From Acidobacteriota bacterium (lineage in GTDB: Bacteria > Acidobacteriota > Blastocatellia > Chloracidobacteriales > Chloracidobacteriaceae), in contig JACQXX010000051.1 in NCBI GenBank assembly GCA_016208495.1, positions 1 to 41,577 on the forward strand: 41,577 nt of DNA, read 5' to 3'. A model generated the notes under the pieces. That model was not told where the DNA came from. It did no database searches and saw only the letters and a list, made by a program, of their open reading frames with translations. Position numbers and translations under genes: made by a program. The first letter of the stretch is position 1. Each line of letters begins with the position of its first letter. Shown piece after piece: positions 1-7,695 of this stretch.

Positions 1-105
1 CGTTCGGCTTTTCCTCCTTCCCGCTCTTCCTGCTTCCTCTTCCTTTCGCCTCCTTTGCCTTCTTCTTCTCTTTGTTCTTCCGCCTTCACCTGGACTTCTC
101 TTTCT
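1..105. other. Homopyrimidine-rich tract on + strand
   Basis: Almost every base of the + strand here is C or T, so the - strand is a purine tract. Read on -, one frame is open and rich in Glu, Lys and Arg, and could be the start of a charged protein running off the left edge. A TAA lies just upstream of that frame and the only start I see is a GTG. It may equally be non-coding low-complexity DNA. Confidence 0.4.
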
Positions 106-107
106 GA

Positions 108-440
108 ATTGACCTTTTTTTATTCAAACAAAGAATTGCTGGTTTTCACCTTGATCAGTTTGACCTGACCCACAATGAAATTTTTGGAATTTGCCCGGTT
201 CATCGGTGTCAACTGCTGGCCGATGAAGTTCCGATCCGGTATGGATTGTTGAACCTCACCCCAAAGATCGTTGAGTTGAACCGGCAATTTCCCTTTGCAA
301 ATACTTATGTTTCAGGAGGTTGTGAAATCCAGGATGAATATCAAGCCGCCGTTGTGTACTGTGCCTTGTGTCGAGAAGGATGGCTGAAGGCTCAACCGCC
401 GAATCAGCCGAAAAAATCGCAATTTGCCAGGAAGCGGTAA
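108..440 (+). CDS. Small Cys/His-rich conserved hypothetical protein, start unresolved
   Basis: The frame is open from 108 to the TAA at 438-440. From about 159 it reads like a real protein: a CPVHRC segment, then a VPIRYGL segment, a SGGC segment and a final CALC pair, spaced as in a small zinc-binding protein. I know similar patterns only from uncharacterised proteins. No ATG or GTG in frame lies upstream of the first Cys; the first conventional start is the TTG at 246, which would remove the CPVHRC motif. The 5' end is therefore either a rare start (CTG 165, ATT 135), a lost start, or a sequence error. I propose no function. The ATG at 174 is out of frame. Confidence 0.45.
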   Translation: MDLFLFKQRIAGFHLDQFDLTHNEIFGICPVHRCQLLADEVPIRYGLLNLTPKIVELNRQFPFANTYVSGGCEIQDEYQAAVVYCALCREGWLKAQPPNQPKKSQFARKR

Positions 441-496
441 AGCCATCTTCCTGAATGAAAACCTGCTTTCCTCAATTCTGAACCTGAAGGAGCCCC

Positions 497-1150
497 GTGA
501 ATCATCTGGTTTTGCTTGGCGATTCAATTTTAGACAATAGTGCCTGGGCCTATAACGGGCCTGAAATGTGTGTGCATTTACGCGAACTGGTTGCTGAGGA
601 CTGGCAGGTTACGCTTCTGGCAGTTGATGGGCACACCACCCAGGATGTCGTCAGGCAACTGGAACTGGTGCCAACCACGGCCAGTTTTCTGGTCATCAGC
701 GCTGGTGGAAATAATGCGCTGAGGTACTTACCAGTCCTGATGGAGTGTGTCACAACCACGGCTGAAGCCATGGAAAAACTCTATCAAATCATTGAAGAGT
801 TTGAAATTGACTACCTTGAAATGCTCACGGCGGCCCAATCTTTCAAGTGCCCGGTGGCGGTCTGCACCGTCTATAATCCACGGTTTCCTGACCCAAAGTG
901 GCAACAGGCGGTGCTGGCCACGCTGGCATTGTTTAATGATTGTATTGTCCGGTGTGCTGTTCGAATAAACATTCCGGTGATTGATTTGCGGATGGTGTGT
1001 ACCGAAGAAACCGATTTTACTAACGCGATTGAACCTTCGGCCCAGGGGGGACGCAAAATCGCCGGAGCGATTGCCACCATGCTCCGGAATGTTGAATTTC
1101 ACACCAATAAATCTGAAATCTTCGGGGTTGAATGGAAAACGAGTGGCTAA
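497..1150 (+). CDS. SGNH/GDSL-fold hydrolase-like protein
   Basis: A 217-residue cytosolic protein with no signal peptide. The GTG start at 497 is supported by GAAGGAG at 486-492. Block I GDSILDN (residues 8-14) carries the nucleophile Ser, and block III is the GGNN around residues 70-73, so this is an SGNH-fold esterase/lipase-type protein. The terminal Asp-x-x-His block expected near residues 180-195 reads AIEPSAQGG: the position usually held by His is Glu. The protein may be a variant subfamily with another base, or a non-hydrolytic member. The substrate is unknown. It is probably transcribed alone; the stop codon is followed at once by a heptamer repeat element. Confidence 0.75.
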   Translation: MNHLVLLGDSILDNSAWAYNGPEMCVHLRELVAEDWQVTLLAVDGHTTQDVVRQLELVPTTASFLVISAGGNNALRYLPVLMECVTTTAEAMEKLYQIIEEFEIDYLEMLTAAQSFKCPVAVCTVYNPRFPDPKWQQAVLATLALFNDCIVRCAVRINIPVIDLRMVCTEETDFTNAIEPSAQGGRKIAGAIATMLRNVEFHTNKSEIFGVEWKTSG

Positions 1151-1152
1151 AT

Positions 1153-1236
1153 ACCAGTTTGTAGTCAGTAGTCAGTAGTTCGCTAAACTCTTTTTATTGA
1201 ATTACTTGACTATTTTCTAATACGAGGTATTCATTG
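1153..1236 (+). repeat. Interspersed repeat element, family B, copy 1
   Basis: It begins with TACCAGTTTGTAGTCAGTAG, two to three units of the heptamer TAGTCAG, then a 55-base core. The same element lies inverted at 29062-29148, with matching blocks AGTTCxCxAAA, TTTATT(C)GAATTACTT and CGAGG. It sits 3 bases after the stop codon of the SGNH gene. A TTGACT hexamer at 1206-1211 inside the core could serve as a -35 box for the next gene, but that is weak. Confidence 0.7.
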
Positions 1237-1330
1237 CGAAATAGGGTGAGTTTTCTGGAAATAAGCGATGAGGAACGCGTAACGTGTTTTCCGCTCAGAC
1301 CAGCAGTACCGCTGAAAAGGATGGATAACA

Positions 1331-2311
1331 ATGACGACTTTTCAAAAAGTTACAAATTACCAGTGTGGATGTTGTGGGTTTATGACCGAACAAGACATCC
1401 TGACGAGTACCAATCAAGGGTTTGCGCCAGACCTCGATGGCCGACCAGGAGAAATGAAGCGATCAACCATGCCCTTTTGGGTTCAAACCTGTCCAAATTG
1501 TAATTACTGTGCGCCTGATATCGCCACAGCCGAAGCCGGAGTCCAAACGTTTCTCAATCAATCAACCTACCAGGAGCAGCGCACCAATCCAAATTTTTCT
1601 GACCTGGCCAATCAGTTTTTGTGTGCCTCAATGATTTTAGAGCACTCCGGAAAGAATCTTCACGCAGCCTGGCAGTCCATTTTTGCCGCCTGGTGTTGTG
1701 ATGATGATGGGCAAGAGCAAAACGCTATTTTCGGTCGCAATCAGGCACTGGACCTCATTTCACGAGCCACCCGGAAAGAATGGCTTGACCGGCGCGTCCA
1801 ATTCGATTCGGTGGTCAGGGTTGATTTGCTCCGCCGGGTGCGTCGTTTCTCCGAAGCACTGAGCGAAATCCAAAAATTTCAGGAACTTGAGCCTGATGTG
1901 TTTCGACAGCAAATTTTAGCCTTCGAGAAGAAATTGATTTTGAATCAGGATTCAGCCAGCTACTCGACTGATGCGGCAACCGGACCGGTCACAGAAGTTC
2001 AGGATCTCAATGAAACCCTGAAGTATATTTGCAAATTCTTTGAAAAGCTTCTGACACCAACTGAACGGGAAATTGCTTTTACACAATATATCACCGAAGA
2101 AAGTGGTTGTATTTGGATCACTCGCAATCCAGATCATTTGAGAATTCTCAACCAGGGAATTGATATTTTTACCGAAAGACTTGTTCAGCGATTAAAAACT
2201 GACTACCCCAGGCGATTTATTCTAAATCAGTGCCCTCGTTGTTCGAAAGCAACCCGAACACCAGTCTCAAAACAATGCCGATATTGTGGTCACGACTGGC
2301 ACGAAGCGTGA
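1331..2311 (+). CDS. Zinc-ribbon protein, DUF2225-like N-terminus
   Basis: A 326-residue protein with AAAGGA at 1316-1321 nine bases before the ATG. The N-terminus has two Cys pairs (CGCC near residues 12-15, CPNC near 54-57) separated by a PDLDGRP segment, a pattern I associate with DUF2225-like proteins. A helical middle with TPR-like character follows (residues 85-190), and a C-terminal CPRC...CRYCGHDW ribbon (about 303-323) supplies four more Cys. Eight paired Cys suggest two structural zinc sites. There is no catalytic motif; a scaffold or nucleic-acid-binding role is possible but not shown. The next gene starts 121 bases downstream on the same strand. Confidence 0.65.
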   Translation: MTTFQKVTNYQCGCCGFMTEQDILTSTNQGFAPDLDGRPGEMKRSTMPFWVQTCPNCNYCAPDIATAEAGVQTFLNQSTYQEQRTNPNFSDLANQFLCASMILEHSGKNLHAAWQSIFAAWCCDDDGQEQNAIFGRNQALDLISRATRKEWLDRRVQFDSVVRVDLLRRVRRFSEALSEIQKFQELEPDVFRQQILAFEKKLILNQDSASYSTDAATGPVTEVQDLNETLKYICKFFEKLLTPTEREIAFTQYITEESGCIWITRNPDHLRILNQGIDIFTERLVQRLKTDYPRRFILNQCPRCSKATRTPVSKQCRYCGHDWHEA

Positions 2312-2432
2312 TGGCAAACCATTGCCAAAATTTCACTTCTGGTTCGCAAACCGTCAGTTTTAGAGTAAGCTCGACTGGTTCACAACCCTCGTGTGCTTTC
2401 AGGTTTTCAGGTTTCACTCTCTGGAGTTTCTT

Positions 2433-5400
2433 ATGCAATTTCCCGCACTGTTTCGCACTGGTTTGGCCATGGTTCTTCTGCTGGTTCAATCGGTTGGGAT
2501 GGTGACGATGGCACATCCCACCATCAGCCGTTCGCAAACAGGTCCGCCGTCGCAAGAAAAACCCAAAATCACGGCGGTGTTGTCGGCTGGGTCCAAACTT
2601 GAACGAACCCTCACCAATGACGAATCAAACACCTTCGAACTCACCCTCAGCCAGGGTCAATATCTGGAACTGGAAGTCGAACAAAAAGAAATCAAGCTGT
2701 ATGTTTCGCTGACGGATCCTGCCGGGAAACCAGTCCTGGAAATTGAGAGTGCCTATGATGTCGGCTCAACCGAGTACGTCGGGTTTCTGGCTGAAACAAC
2801 TGGAACGTTCCTCATCACCGTCACGATGGATGGCACGCCACACAATCGGCCCCGCAAGTACGAAATCCGGGTGGTTGATATTCGCCCAGCCCAGCCAGCC
2901 GATGTTGAACGCGCGGCGGCGATTCGAAGCTTTATGGAGGCGAAGGATCTGGCTGATGGGACGGACCCCAAGGGCAAGCTCAAAGCCCTGGACCTGTTTG
3001 ACCCGTTGCTGGTGCGATTTCGGGCCATTCAAGACAAACATTGGGAAGTCACCACGCTGATTGAAATCGCGCGGCAACTCAACAAAACTGGTCAGACAAG
3101 AAAAGCATTTGAACGGTATCAAGAGGTACTGCCGTTGCTGCTGGCCCTGAATGAAAAACACCTGGCCACCTCAATCCTGATTGATATTGCCACGCTGCAC
3201 AACACGTTTGGTCAGCCCCAAAAAGCGATTGAAGCCTTGCAGCAGGCGATTTCCATGGCTCAATCTATCAATCACAAACTGGGTCTTTCCGTGGCCTACA
3301 GCAATCTGGGTGTGGTCTACCGAAATCTCGGTGAGAATCATAAAGCAGTTAAGTATCACGAGCGAGCGTTGGACCTGCGGCGTGAAACGGATGATATGGG
3401 GAATTCGGGCGCCCTGTTACTCAATATGGGGGTCGCTTATGGAACAATCGGAGAGACTCAAAAAGCCCTGGATCATTTTGAGGAGGCTCTCAGGGTTTTA
3501 CGTGACCGAGATGACAAAAAAGGTCAGGCGTTTACCCTGATCAGTATGGGTCGTGAGTATATTAATCTGGGTGATCCAGCAACCGCCGTACAACTCTATC
3601 AGCAGGGCCTGGGATTGATCCGGGAATTAAACGATCTTCGGGCAGAAGCCAATGTTCTCCTGGCACTGGCCACCACGCAAAAAGAGAACGACCCACAACA
3701 AGCCCTGACAAATCTGGACGCAGCTCTCCTACTGAGCCGCAAAATCGGAGACCGGCGAAGTGAAGCCAATATACTCAGTGCTCTTGGGATATTTCACTTC
3801 AATCAAGGAAAAATCGCAGAAGCCGAACCATTCTTTTCGCAAGCCCTCAAAATTGGAGAAAGTGCCTCAAATACACTGATGATCATTGAAGCCCTGGATG
3901 GGCTGACCCAGGTTTATCTCGCCATGAAAAAGTATTCCGAGGCCAGATCCAGCATGAGCCGGGCGCTGGAACTCGTTCAAGCTCAGGGAAATGAACTGCT
4001 CGAAGCCCAGTTTTTTTATTATCTGGCGCAATTGGAATCATCTGAAAAGAACCTTGAAAAAAGCAAAACCGCGATTGAAAAGGTGCTGCAACTGGTCGAA
4101 TCAACCCGCGCCAGCTTCCGAAATCAGAATTTACGCGTTTCGTTTATTGGCAAAGTCCAGAGATACTATCATTTCTACATTCAGCTTTTGATGAAGCTCC
4201 ACCAGGCCAACCCGGCAGCCGGCTATAACCGCCAGGCATTTAACGTCAACGAACGCGCCCGTGCCCGCAGCCTGCTCGACATACTGACCGAAACCAGAGC
4301 CCGTATCCGGCAAGGGGTAAATCCAGAACTGCTTGAACAGGAACGAATACTCCAACAAAATCTGGCTGACCAGAGTGAGCGCCTGACCCGCCTAACCAAT
4401 GGCAATGCACCGGCTGAAGTTCAAGCCGAAGAACGCAAAAGCCTTGATACCCTGGTCCTTGAATATGAATCGCTCCTTTCAAAGATTCGGAAACAAAGCC
4501 CCCGCTATGCGGCGCTGACTCAACCGGAACCACTCACCCTTTCAGAAATCCAAAAGAGCGTCGTTGAATCTGGCAGTCTCCTGCTTGAATACTCACTTGG
4601 GAGTGAACAGAGCTTTGTCTGGGCAATCAGCCCAACCCAGGTCTTTTGGTATGAACTACCAAAGCAGGAAATAATTGCAACCGCAGTCAAAAAGGTGCGC
4701 AATCTCCTGCTGACCCGGAACCAGCTTCCGGCCCATCTTCTGCGCGATCAACGTGGCGACCGGATCAAACAGGCAGAGCAGGAATTGAGCACCGCCGCTG
4801 CCGAATTAAGTAATTTGATCCTGGCACCGGTGGCGGCCCATCTGGGTACCAATCGGCTACTGATTGTGGCTGATGGGGTATTACAATACATTCCCTTTGC
4901 CGCATTGCCGGAACCGATTGGAAAAGGAACAGTTTCGGGTGAAGCCACTCCGCTGGTGGTTCGCCACGAACTGGTGAGTTTGCCGTCAGCCTCAACCCTG
5001 GCGGTGCTGCGTGCGGAAGCCACCAACAAACCCAAAGCTGATTCTGACAAACTGGTCGCCGTGTTTGCCGATCCGGTTTTTGAAGTGAGCGATCCACGAC
5101 TTCGTCAGGTCCTGAAACGGTTTCCTCTCGTGGCGGAAAAGAGCAATTCCCCGCGCACTGAACCAGTTGAGATAAACCGGCTCCGGCAATTGACCCCGGT
5201 GGTCAAAGCGGACGGTCAATTCTCAATTGTCAGACTTCCCTTCACACGCCAGGAAGCCACCGAAATCCGCACGCTGGCGACAGCGGCAAAAACCAGCCTG
5301 TTCCTCGATTTTGCCGCCAACCATACAAAAGTCACCACGGCTGACATTGGAAAATACCAGTACCTCCATTTTGCCACCCACGGCCTGCTTGATACCGAAC

Positions 5401-5801
5401 ATCCCGAATTTTCCGCTCTTGTTCTCTCGCTGGTGGATGAAAAAGGCAACCGTCAAAAAGGATTTTTGCGGATGATGGAAGTCTATAACCTCGATCTGGC
5501 GGCCCAACTGGTCGTGCTTTCCGCCTGCGAAACCGGGCTTGGAAAAGAAATTCGCGGCGAAGGTCTGATTGGCCTGACGCGTGGGTTTATGTATGCCGGT
5601 GCCCCATCGGTCGTTGTCAGTCTCTGGAGCGTGAGCGATCAGGGCACTTCTGAATTAATGAAGCGTTTTTATCGCGGGCTGCTGACTGAAAAACTCCGCC
5701 CGGCGGCGGCGCTTCGCAAAGCCCAAATCGAGTTAATGGGCCAGAAAGCCTGGAATTCCCCGTTTTACTGGGCGCCATTTATTGTCCAGGGAGAATTTTA
5801 G
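2433..5801 (+). CDS. Exported TPR-CHAT (caspase-like) protein
   Basis: The frame extends upstream to 2391, but the ATG at 2433 has GGAG at 2423-2426 and opens directly into a signal peptide (MQFPALFRTG followed by AMVLLLVQ). The 1122-residue product has, in order: the signal peptide (1-28), a PPC-like beta-sandwich (about 45-145), tandem TPRs (about 180-570), a coiled-coil linker with RARSLLD (about 600-690), and a CHAT domain (about 790-1122). The predicted His-Cys dyad is H983 in HFATHG and C1032 in SACETG. CHAT domains are separase/caspase-clan proteases; TPRs usually bind the trigger or substrate. The exported location is notable, since many CHAT effectors are cytosolic. No obvious substrate gene lies next to it. 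Confidence 0.85.
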   Translation: MQFPALFRTGLAMVLLLVQSVGMVTMAHPTISRSQTGPPSQEKPKITAVLSAGSKLERTLTNDESNTFELTLSQGQYLELEVEQKEIKLYVSLTDPAGKPVLEIESAYDVGSTEYVGFLAETTGTFLITVTMDGTPHNRPRKYEIRVVDIRPAQPADVERAAAIRSFMEAKDLADGTDPKGKLKALDLFDPLLVRFRAIQDKHWEVTTLIEIARQLNKTGQTRKAFERYQEVLPLLLALNEKHLATSILIDIATLHNTFGQPQKAIEALQQAISMAQSINHKLGLSVAYSNLGVVYRNLGENHKAVKYHERALDLRRETDDMGNSGALLLNMGVAYGTIGETQKALDHFEEALRVLRDRDDKKGQAFTLISMGREYINLGDPATAVQLYQQGLGLIRELNDLRAEANVLLALATTQKENDPQQALTNLDAALLLSRKIGDRRSEANILSALGIFHFNQGKIAEAEPFFSQALKIGESASNTLMIIEALDGLTQVYLAMKKYSEARSSMSRALELVQAQGNELLEAQFFYYLAQLESSEKNLEKSKTAIEKVLQLVESTRASFRNQNLRVSFIGKVQRYYHFYIQLLMKLHQANPAAGYNRQAFNVNERARARSLLDILTETRARIRQGVNPELLEQERILQQNLADQSERLTRLTNGNAPAEVQAEERKSLDTLVLEYESLLSKIRKQSPRYAALTQPEPLTLSEIQKSVVESGSLLLEYSLGSEQSFVWAISPTQVFWYELPKQEIIATAVKKVRNLLLTRNQLPAHLLRDQRGDRIKQAEQELSTAAAELSNLILAPVAAHLGTNRLLIVADGVLQYIPFAALPEPIGKGTVSGEATPLVVRHELVSLPSASTLAVLRAEATNKPKADSDKLVAVFADPVFEVSDPRLRQVLKRFPLVAEKSNSPRTEPVEINRLRQLTPVVKADGQFSIVRLPFTRQEATEIRTLATAAKTSLFLDFAANHTKVTTADIGKYQYLHFATHGLLDTEHPEFSALVLSLVDEKGNRQKGFLRMMEVYNLDLAAQLVVLSACETGLGKEIRGEGLIGLTRGFMYAGAPSVVVSLWSVSDQGTSELMKRFYRGLLTEKLRPAAALRKAQIELMGQKAWNSPFYWAPFIVQGEF

Positions 5802-5813
5802 TTTTTATCGGGA

Positions 5814-6662
5814 TTACCGTTTTGGAATTGACGCCCGTAAAGAATTCTCCCATTTTGAGTCTCGTAGCGGTTTGATTCGTTTTTCCCACGTGCTAAGCAC
5901 ATATCGGTGATACTCATCAAGATTGGCTGGGAGTGCACCATTTTTTTGTTGATCAATGAGGAAATCAATTTCATTTGTAAAGTAATTAAAACTTTTTATC
6001 GGTTGTTTTCCAGTTGTCCCTCTCAATTTCTTTTCTATAGTGGAGATAAATGCAATTTCAAGTAACCGAATGTCTATTGTGTTGTACGGGGCTCCCTCCC
6101 GATCATCACGCCGGGTCCATTGTTGGTTTGTGTACGTTTCATACCGCCTGATGATATCGTCATGTGTTTTAAATATCATCATGTCATCATGTGACAGCAT
6201 GCTGTCCACCACTTTATCAAAGCTGGTGGACAGCTTTTTGTCGAATCGTTCGAAGTGGTGGACAGCAAGCGTTTCCCAGAATTCTTGTTTTGTAATACCA
6301 AATTGAGCACAGAAAACATTGATTCTTTTAAGGATATCTTCATTTATTCGAATTGTTTCATGCTTACGTTGATGGCGATCACCTGGCCTTGACTTTATTT
6401 GCTGTCCACTATTTTGAGCCTTTTGCTGTCCACTGCTTTGAGTGGTGGACAGCATGCTGTCCACCGCAGGTTGAGTAGTGGACAGCATGCTGTCCACCAG
6501 AATGACTGGCTGTCCACCTACTTGAGCCTCTTGCTGTCCACCATTTTGTTTCTTCGTAGTCACACCCGGATGAACAGCTAGCGGGTCACGGCTGGATTTT
6601 TTATTGGATTTTTGGTCAAGTGCATATAGAGCGGCAAAGCCAGTGTATTTCTTCTCAGACAT
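5814..6662 (-). CDS. Ribbon-helix-helix-like DNA-binding protein with internal DNA palindromes
   Basis: A 282-residue protein, second gene of a two-gene unit, overlapping the ATPase gene by 8 bases (ATGTCTGA), so probably translationally coupled. Residues 102-137 have the strand-helix-helix pattern of a ribbon-helix-helix domain (HETIRINEDILKRINVF, then GITKQEFWETLAVHHF). Residues 40-90 are low-complexity and come from the DNA word TGGACAG/CTGTCCA, giving GGQQ in one frame and VDSMLST in another. The C-terminal part (195-270) contains PIKSFNYFTNEIDFLIDQQ, reminiscent of the C-terminal helical domain of some plasmid replication proteins; that resemblance is weak. It likely binds the repeats in its own gene. 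Composition is AT-rich relative to neighbours, which suggests acquisition. Precise function unknown. Confidence 0.6.
   Translation of the reverse strand: MSEKKYTGFAALYALDQKSNKKSSRDPLAVHPGVTTKKQNGGQQEAQVGGQPVILVDSMLSTTQPAVDSMLSTTQSSGQQKAQNSGQQIKSRPGDRHQRKHETIRINEDILKRINVFCAQFGITKQEFWETLAVHHFERFDKKLSTSFDKVVDSMLSHDDMMIFKTHDDIIRRYETYTNQQWTRRDDREGAPYNTIDIRLLEIAFISTIEKKLRGTTGKQPIKSFNYFTNEIDFLIDQQKNGALPANLDEYHRYVLSTWEKRIKPLRDSKWENSLRASIPKR
6191..6542. repeat. Iteron-like array of CTGTCCAC half-sites, including 20-base palindromes
   Basis: The word CTGTCCAC or its complement occurs at 6202, 6226, 6258, 6402, 6426, 6445, 6457, 6478, 6490, 6510 and 6534. Two pairs form the perfect palindrome GTGGACAGCATGCTGTCCAC (6445-6464 and 6478-6497), the first extending to 22 bases with flanking GG/CC. 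A third, imperfect pair lies at 6191-6210. All are inside the RHH-like gene. Centre-to-centre spacing in the dense part (6402-6542) is about 20 to 33 bases, two to three helical turns. I noticed no other copies in the window. Confidence 0.9.
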
Positions 6663-7443
6663 GGAACACCGCCTCCGAAATAGCTTGATTTACGGTTTCG
6701 AGAGAAACGGTTTTTTCTCCCTGTAATAAAGACAGCTCATGTGCTACATGGCAAATCTTAAGGACTTCACGAGGAATACCGCCTGAGACTTCATAGATCT
6801 TGTCTACTTGGAGATCAGAAAAAGGATTCTTAATTTCAGCATGTTCACACCGGAAAGAAATCATGGCACGGGTTTCCCCAAGAGTGAGAGGATCTAGTGT
6901 TGAAGGAGCAAAAATTCGGGAGCGGATAGCTTTTTTAGATGGGTCAAGTAAATTCTCTCGGAGTTCAATTTGGCCTGCTAATACAAATTGAATCAACTTA
7001 GCCTGATTGGTTTCAAAGTTTAACATTGTGCGAATCAATTCCAACATCTTAGGGTTGAGTCGTTGGGATTCGTCGATGAAAAAAACTACATTGGTACCTT
7101 TTTCGAAAGAATCAACCAAAAACCCTCGAAATGCCTGTTCCTGATCATACAGGGACCGTTTGGGCAAAATATCAAACTCACCGCACAATGCTTTCAAAAA
7201 GGCAAAGTCAGAAGCGAACGAGGGTGTTGGAATCAATGCCGCGAGCGAATCTTCCCGAGACGCATATTCTCCATACAACAAACGCAAAACACTTGATTTT
7301 CCCATTCCAATATCTCCAAGCACACAAGTAAGTCCCTGGCGGCGATCAATGGTAAACCGGACTTTATGGAGAACCGCCTTGAGCGAAGGGGTAAGGTAAA
7401 GGTATGCCGGGTTTGGACTGATTGAAAAAGGGGAGTTCATCAT
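6655..7443 (-). CDS. ExeA/TniB-like AAA+ ATPase
   Basis: A 262-residue protein opening with SPFSISPNPAYLYLTPS, the typical start of ExeA/TniB-type ATPases. Walker A is GDIGMGKS (43-50), Walker B VVFFIDE (119-125), followed by the FVLAGQ sensor-like segment (153-157) and candidate arginine fingers in RSR (174-176). A C-terminal winged-helix-like lid contains SGGIPREVLKICHVA. This class includes TniB/TnsC transposition regulators, which assemble on DNA and recruit partners, and ExeA, a secretion-associated ATPase. No transposase, integrase or secretin gene is adjacent; the partner is an RHH-like protein with palindromic repeats. I infer a DNA-bound maintenance, partition or targeting role. Confidence 0.75.
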   Translation of the reverse strand: MMNSPFSISPNPAYLYLTPSLKAVLHKVRFTIDRRQGLTCVLGDIGMGKSSVLRLLYGEYASREDSLAALIPTPSFASDFAFLKALCGEFDILPKRSLYDQEQAFRGFLVDSFEKGTNVVFFIDESQRLNPKMLELIRTMLNFETNQAKLIQFVLAGQIELRENLLDPSKKAIRSRIFAPSTLDPLTLGETRAMISFRCEHAEIKNPFSDLQVDKIYEVSGGIPREVLKICHVAHELSLLQGEKTVSLETVNQAISEAVFHV

Positions 7444-7480
7444 GAAAATAAATCTTCAAAGTCTTTATAGAATAGAACCT

Positions 7481-7509
7481 AATTTAGAAAGTTAAATAAA
7501 AAATTACAA
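7481..7509 (-). promoter_or_regulatory. Putative sigma-70-like promoter for the ATPase/RHH unit
   Basis: On the - strand TTGTAA (7504-7509) and TAAATT (7481-7486) are separated by 17 bases, about 40 bases before the ATPase ATG. Each box matches consensus at four of six positions. The region 7444-7570 is strongly AT-rich, so chance matches are likely. Confidence 0.3.
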
Positions 7510-7612
7510 CTAATTTTAATAAAACTTGACAGAATTAAGCCTATTTTTTTAAGAAATACAGGTATTTGCTCATTGAGCATAGCTAACCAATCAACCTCCT
7601 CACAGCTTGTAA

Positions 7613-7657
7613 AAACACAAAGAGCGAGACGAAGAAATCGTCTCGCTCTTTGTGTTT
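7613..7657 (-). terminator. Strong hairpin terminator after the HhH protein gene
   Basis: A perfect 20-bp stem (7613-7632 with 7638-7657) closes a 5-base AGAAA loop. On the - strand the stem ends in TTTGTGTTT followed by TT, giving a U-rich tail 39 bases after the stop codon of the gene at 7696. The stem is symmetrical, so it may act in both directions and insulate the AT-rich module from the HhH gene. Confidence 0.8.
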
Positions 7658-7695
7658 CCTGTTCACTACTTACGTTTGATCCACCGCTCAGCTCA

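Noticed and set aside
6399-6581. Gene on + through the CTGTCCAC array
   Set aside because: It is a by-product of the palindromic repeats in the RHH-like gene; the - frame spans the full 282 codons.
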